Shown: positions 60,794 through 64,000 of the stretch, piece by piece
Layout: every line of letters starts with the position of its first letter
How positions within the stretch are numbered: the stretch's first letter is position 1
Assembly: GCF_001045675.1 (NCBI RefSeq)
Contig: NZ_LEKT01000002.1
Location: 62,001 to 126,000, forward strand
DNA: 64,000 nucleotides
Reading direction: 5' to 3'
DNA from: Megasphaera cerevisiae DSM 20462
Lineage (GTDB): Bacteria > Bacillota > Negativicutes > Veillonellales > Megasphaeraceae
Program-made: the position numbers and the translations under genes
Notes under the pieces: model-generated
Told to the model about the DNA's origin: nothing
Database searches by the model: none
The model's input: the letters and a program-made list of their open reading frames with translations, nothing else

Positions 60794-61609
60794 CTATTTA
60801 CTTAATGCATCTTCTGCCGTTGTCGGAAGTATGGGAACTGCCGAATGGAACCATTTTTCGTATATTTTCTGATATTCACCATTTTCTTTCAACTTAGCCA
60901 TCGCCGCATTGACCTGCTTTTGCAATTCTGTATCTTTTTTATTCATAGCAAAAGCCAAATATTCGGACTTCGTATCTGGAATAGGAATGACATCAAATTT
61001 CCCTTTCCCATCCTGCGATACAAAATAATCAGCAACCGGCTTATCAATAATCGCTGCTGGCGAGCCCCCAACCTGCAGTTCCATAATAGCTTCTGCATTA
61101 CTGTCAAATTGTTTATTGGCAATCCCCTTCGCCTCTGCGTAATCAGCCCCTGTCGTCCCCAATTGGACAGCAATTGTTTTGCCTTTCAGATCATTGATAG
61201 ATTGAATGCCGCTGTTTTTTGGTGTGAGAATCACCAGCTTTGATTCGTAAAAGGGGGCTGAAAATAAAACCTTTGAAGCCCGGTCCTTTGTCATCGTCAT
61301 CCCGGCCGCAGCAATATCCATATCCCCCTGCTGAATAATCGGAATAATCCCTGAAAATGGAATATTATTATATTCTATAGTACGGCCCATTTCTTTGGCA
61401 ATTGCACGGATTAAATCCATTTCAAATCCTTTGTATTCTGAAGACTGATCATTGTCTTTAAATTCAAAAGGTACAAAAGTCGCGTTAGTAGCAACTCGCA
61501 GAGGCTTATTCTGATCTGCCTCGGCAGTTTTACTGCTGCCGCAGCCTGCTAAAACAAAAACAGTCAATACGCCGGCCAATATACATGATATACTTTTTGC
61601 AAACTTCAT
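60794..61609 (-). CDS. amino-acid ABC transporter substrate-binding lipoprotein (orphan)
   Basis: Family 3 solute-binding protein of 271 residues. Lipobox LAGC (Cys23), then LRVATNATFVPFEFKD, YKGFEMDLIRAIAKEMG, DIAAAGMTMTKDRA (the SBP_bac_3 motif) and KWFHSAVPILP at the end. Binds polar amino acids such as glutamine, arginine or cystine. No permease or ATPase gene adjoins it, and its terminator and own promoter show it is monocistronic. ATG 61609 follows AGGAGG. Confidence 0.9.
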   Translation of the reverse strand: MKFAKSISCILAGVLTVFVLAGCGSSKTAEADQNKPLRVATNATFVPFEFKDNDQSSEYKGFEMDLIRAIAKEMGRTIEYNNIPFSGIIPIIQQGDMDIAAAGMTMTKDRASKVLFSAPFYESKLVILTPKNSGIQSINDLKGKTIAVQLGTTGADYAEAKGIANKQFDSNAEAIMELQVGGSPAAIIDKPVADYFVSQDGKGKFDVIPIPDTKSEYLAFAMNKKDTELQKQVNAAMAKLKENGEYQKIYEKWFHSAVPILPTTAEDALSK

Positions 61610-61744
61610 AATGAATCCTCCTAATATGTAATTGAATATATAATAAAAATTAAGTATAATTATAGCTCATTTTTTTTCAAAAGTCTATTTTTTATTTAAT
61701 ATATATGTATATAGATGCATTTATTTGTAAAATCATTACCCTTA

Positions 61745-61786
61745 ATAAAAAAAATAGGACTGCAGTATCCGCACTGCCGCCCTATT
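61745..61786 (-). terminator. terminator of the fruA-ptsH-ptsI operon
   Basis: AATAGGACTGCAGT (61753-61766) pairs with ACTGCCGCCCTATT (61773-61786) with two mismatches; T8 follows on the minus strand. Confidence 0.85.
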
Positions 61787-61805
61787 ATCAATCCGTAGTA
61801 TATAG

Positions 61806-63440
61806 TTATGCTTTATTTAAATCCAGAGAGCGTATTTTTTCGCGCAGCGGCAAAACCGCCGGCGGACTAACGGATAATTCATCAACCCCCATACGCAGAA
61901 ACGTTTCTGTCAGCGTAAGATCCGCCCCCAACTCGCCACATATACCAACCCATATTCCGGCCTTATGGCCATTTTCTATTGTTTGCTGAATAAGCCGCAG
62001 AACCGCAGGGTGATGAGAATCAAAAAAAGCATCTAGTGCCGTCTGCTGGCGATCAATTGCCAAGGTATACTGCGTTAGGTCATTAGACCCAATGCTGAAA
62101 AAATCAACTTCTTTTGCCAGTTCGTCACTCATAACCGCAGATGCCGGTGTCTCTACCATAATGCCGACCTCCATATCCTTGTCATAAGCAATGGCTTTTT
62201 CATCTAATTCTATTTGAACTTCTTCCAAAATTTTTTTTGCCTTCCGTACCTCTGCAACGGAAATAATCATCGGAAACATAATGGCAAGCTTACCAAAAGC
62301 CGAGGCCCGGCACAACGCCCGGAGCTGTGTTTTAAACAAATCCGGCCGGGTCAGACAAATCCGAATAGCCCGCATACCCATCGCGGGATTAACCTCCGGT
62401 GCCAGATCAAAATAATCAACCTGCTTATCTGCACCGATATCCAGCGTGCGAATTACCGCCGTTTTCCCTTCCAATACCTCCAACGTCTTTTTATAGGCTT
62501 CAAACTGTTGTTCTTCCGTTGGATAATCGCTGTTTTCCAAGTACAAAAATTCACTGCGGAACAGTCCGATCCCTTCAGCATCATTCGCTAACACCTGCGG
62601 CAGATTTCCCGGGTTGCCAATATTGGCAAAAAGCTTGATGACTCTGCCGTCTCTGGTAACGGTCGGTACATGCCGCACTTGTTCTAAACGTGCTTTGCAT
62701 GCCTTTTCTTCCTGCTGTTTTATCCGCATTTGCGACAACGTATCTTCATCCGGATCAATATACACCATGCCGGTAAGACCATCTATGATTGCCATCAAGC
62801 CATCTACATCATTATGTAATTGATTACCTGTATTGACGACAGCAGCAATCCCCAGCGTCCTAGCCAGTATTGCCGTATGTGAATTCGTACTTCCAGAAGA
62901 AGTAACAAAACCAAGTATTCTATCTGTATCAAGCTGCAGCGTTTCACTTGGAGCCAAATCATCAGCAGCAATAATGACATGATCATATTTACTGAAATCA
63001 ATTCCTGCGCCGCCGCAGAGCTGCTGTTCCACCCGGCGGGAAATATCAAGGACGTCAGCGGCCCGAGCCTGCATATAGGCGTCCTCCATATGACGAAACA
63101 TATCAGCCAGTTCCTGCGCAGTTTGATCGACAGCCGCTTCTGCATTTATCTTGCCGTTACGGATTTTTTCTTCAACGGAATCAACATAGTCATCATCCTC
63201 CAGCATCATCTGATGTACTTCAAATACCGCCGCCTGTTCTTCACCAACCTTTTGAACAGCTTTATCATACAGCCCTTTTAGTTGTTCAATTGATTCATCT
63301 CGTGCTTTTTGAAAACGAATTACTTCCACTTCCGGATTTTCGACAGTATGGGACGCTGTAGATATAGTATTACGGTGAAACAGCGCCAGCGGTCCAATGG
63401 TAATGCCAGCAAACACGCTTTTTCCTTTTAACGTCAGCAT
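61806..63440 (-). CDS. ptsI: PTS enzyme I (phosphoenolpyruvate-protein phosphotransferase)
   Basis: Protein of 544 residues that takes phosphate from PEP to HPr. HPr-binding N-terminal helices, the phospho-histidine domain (SSGSTNSHTAILARTLGI) and the C-terminal PEP-binding barrel (GIGLFRSEFLYL, AVIRTLDIGADK, NPAMGMRAIR, SIGSNDLTQYTLA, GICGELGAD with the catalytic Cys). ATG 63440 follows AAGGAGG. Lies 21 bases after ptsH and ends the operon. Confidence 0.96.
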   Translation of the reverse strand: MLTLKGKSVFAGITIGPLALFHRNTISTASHTVENPEVEVIRFQKARDESIEQLKGLYDKAVQKVGEEQAAVFEVHQMMLEDDDYVDSVEEKIRNGKINAEAAVDQTAQELADMFRHMEDAYMQARAADVLDISRRVEQQLCGGAGIDFSKYDHVIIAADDLAPSETLQLDTDRILGFVTSSGSTNSHTAILARTLGIAAVVNTGNQLHNDVDGLMAIIDGLTGMVYIDPDEDTLSQMRIKQQEEKACKARLEQVRHVPTVTRDGRVIKLFANIGNPGNLPQVLANDAEGIGLFRSEFLYLENSDYPTEEQQFEAYKKTLEVLEGKTAVIRTLDIGADKQVDYFDLAPEVNPAMGMRAIRICLTRPDLFKTQLRALCRASAFGKLAIMFPMIISVAEVRKAKKILEEVQIELDEKAIAYDKDMEVGIMVETPASAVMSDELAKEVDFFSIGSNDLTQYTLAIDRQQTALDAFFDSHHPAVLRLIQQTIENGHKAGIWVGICGELGADLTLTETFLRMGVDELSVSPPAVLPLREKIRSLDLNKA

Positions 63441-63461
63441 GCATATCCCTCCTTACAGAAA

Positions 63462-63719
63462 TCAGAAATTTTCTCTGAGAAAGACTTCAATGGCTGCTGC
63501 TGCCGTTTCTTCGTCAGCGCCTTCTACCTGAACGGTAACCGCTTCCCCTTGTTTAACTCCCAACGCCATAACCGTAAATATTTTTTTCAGATCCCCCTTA
63601 CGTGCACCTTTAAAAACTTGAATCGTAGATTCATATTTTTTAGCTTCTTTGACAAGGAGGCCTGCCGGACGGGCATGAATTCCCTGTGGATCAGTTATTG
63701 TAAATTCAAATTTTTTCAT
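63462..63719 (-). CDS. ptsH: phosphocarrier protein HPr, lacking the regulatory Ser46
   Basis: HPr of 85 residues. The active-site His15 is in GIHARPAG. The usual regulatory serine motif LKSIMGVMSLG is here LKKIFTVMALG, so position 46 is Lys. Firmicute HPr kinase phosphorylates Ser46 to drive CcpA-dependent catabolite repression; this HPr cannot receive that phosphate. ATG 63719 follows GAGAGGAG. Between fruA (46-base gap) and ptsI. Confidence 0.94.
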   Translation of the reverse strand: MKKFEFTITDPQGIHARPAGLLVKEAKKYESTIQVFKGARKGDLKKIFTVMALGVKQGEAVTVQVEGADEETAAAAIEVFLRENF

Positions 63720-63765
63720 AATACGTTCTCCTCTCAACTAGGTATCTGCTTAATAATCAAATGCC

Positions 63766-64000
63766 TTATTCCTGAATCTGGTTTTTCCGGATCACTCCCA
63801 TAATAACGGCAGACACGATGGCACCCACAATCAGAGAAACAAGATACATCGGCCAATTGGAAACGACGCCAAACACAAAAATACCACCGTGCGGTGCCGG
63901 AACCGTGCAGTTAAAAAACATGGAAAGCGCCCCTGAAATAGCCGCTCCGACAGCACAAGAAGGGATTACATGGATCGGGTCAGAAGCAGCAAAAGGAATG
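63766..64000 (-). CDS. fruA: PTS fructose-type transporter EIIC, C-terminal part
   Basis: The last 77 codons of a gene continuing beyond the window: IPFAASDPIHVIPS, AVGAAISGALSMFF and APHGGIFVF, the C-terminal membrane segments of fructose-family EIIC proteins, ending VIRKNQIQE. It heads the ptsH-ptsI operon. Whether EIIA and EIIB domains are fused cannot be seen. Confidence 0.9.
   Translation of the reverse strand, partial: IPFAASDPIHVIPSCAVGAAISGALSMFFNCTVPAPHGGIFVFGVVSNWPMYLVSLIVGAIVSAVIMGVIRKNQIQE

Overview
The window looks like chromosome of a diderm Firmicute of the class Negativicutes, probably Veillonellaceae and Megasphaera-like (the genus is an inference). Firmicute-type genes (Soj/Spo0J, CsoR, the sporulation-related GerW/YtfJ with its DUF2953 partner) sit beside outer-membrane genes (a Skp/OmpH periplasmic chaperone; GmhA for the ADP-heptose of LPS). 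Nearly every base is coding. No rRNA, CRISPR array, prophage or intact transposon was seen; there is one tRNA and one decayed transposase.

Layout. 1-9.5 kb: DUF3793 tail, flavodoxin, glucose-type EIIA (crr), XRE-cupin regulator divergent from azlCD (azlC frameshifted), an exonuclease, an AEC transporter, a NusG-II/Gx-transporter pair, a TPR lipoprotein, gmhA, carbonic anhydrase and a GltD-like flavoprotein. 9.5-14 kb: tRNA-Arg(CCU), desulfoferrodoxin and the murQ-murP-mupG operon for MurNAc-6-P recycling; MurP has no EIIA domain, so crr is its likely partner. 14-22 kb: DMT and MFS transporters, an M48 protease, a NYN/OST-HTH protein followed by a catalytically broken exonuclease-like membrane protein, and a PcrA-like helicase. 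22.5-39 kb: a large hexuronate island with two FadR-type GntR regulators, an operon uxaC-uxaB-uxaA-GPH symporter-HIT, a LacI regulator, eda, an MHS transporter, a Zn dehydrogenase, uxuB, uxuA and a D-2-hydroxyacid dehydrogenase. It covers galacturonate and glucuronate down to KDG, and KDPG cleavage, but holds no KDG kinase. 39-48.7 kb: DnaQ-like exonuclease, YgjP-like peptidase, a CDF metal exporter behind a NiCo riboswitch, an orphan LivK-like lipoprotein, M23 peptidase, DUF4446, parB, parA, a MetH-activation-like protein and purA. 49-64 kb: old yellow enzyme homologue, DUF2953/GerW, OmpH, a CsoR-copA-copZ copper operon, a two-component system, a BASS transporter-panC-panD operon, a transposase relic, an orphan amino-acid binding lipoprotein, and fruA(partial)-ptsH-ptsI.

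Most notable: three parS sites lie 8-12 kb from parAB, one of them inside the open reading frame that fuses CopA to the CopZ chaperone and another at the centre of a 42-bp perfect palindrome. The CDF gene has a recognisable NiCo aptamer with its own promoter and terminator. HPr has Lys instead of Ser at position 46. A DEDD-exonuclease fold that has lost most catalytic residues is fused to a membrane anchor beside a NYN/LOTUS gene. Long perfect hairpins (28-32 bp) serve as terminators.
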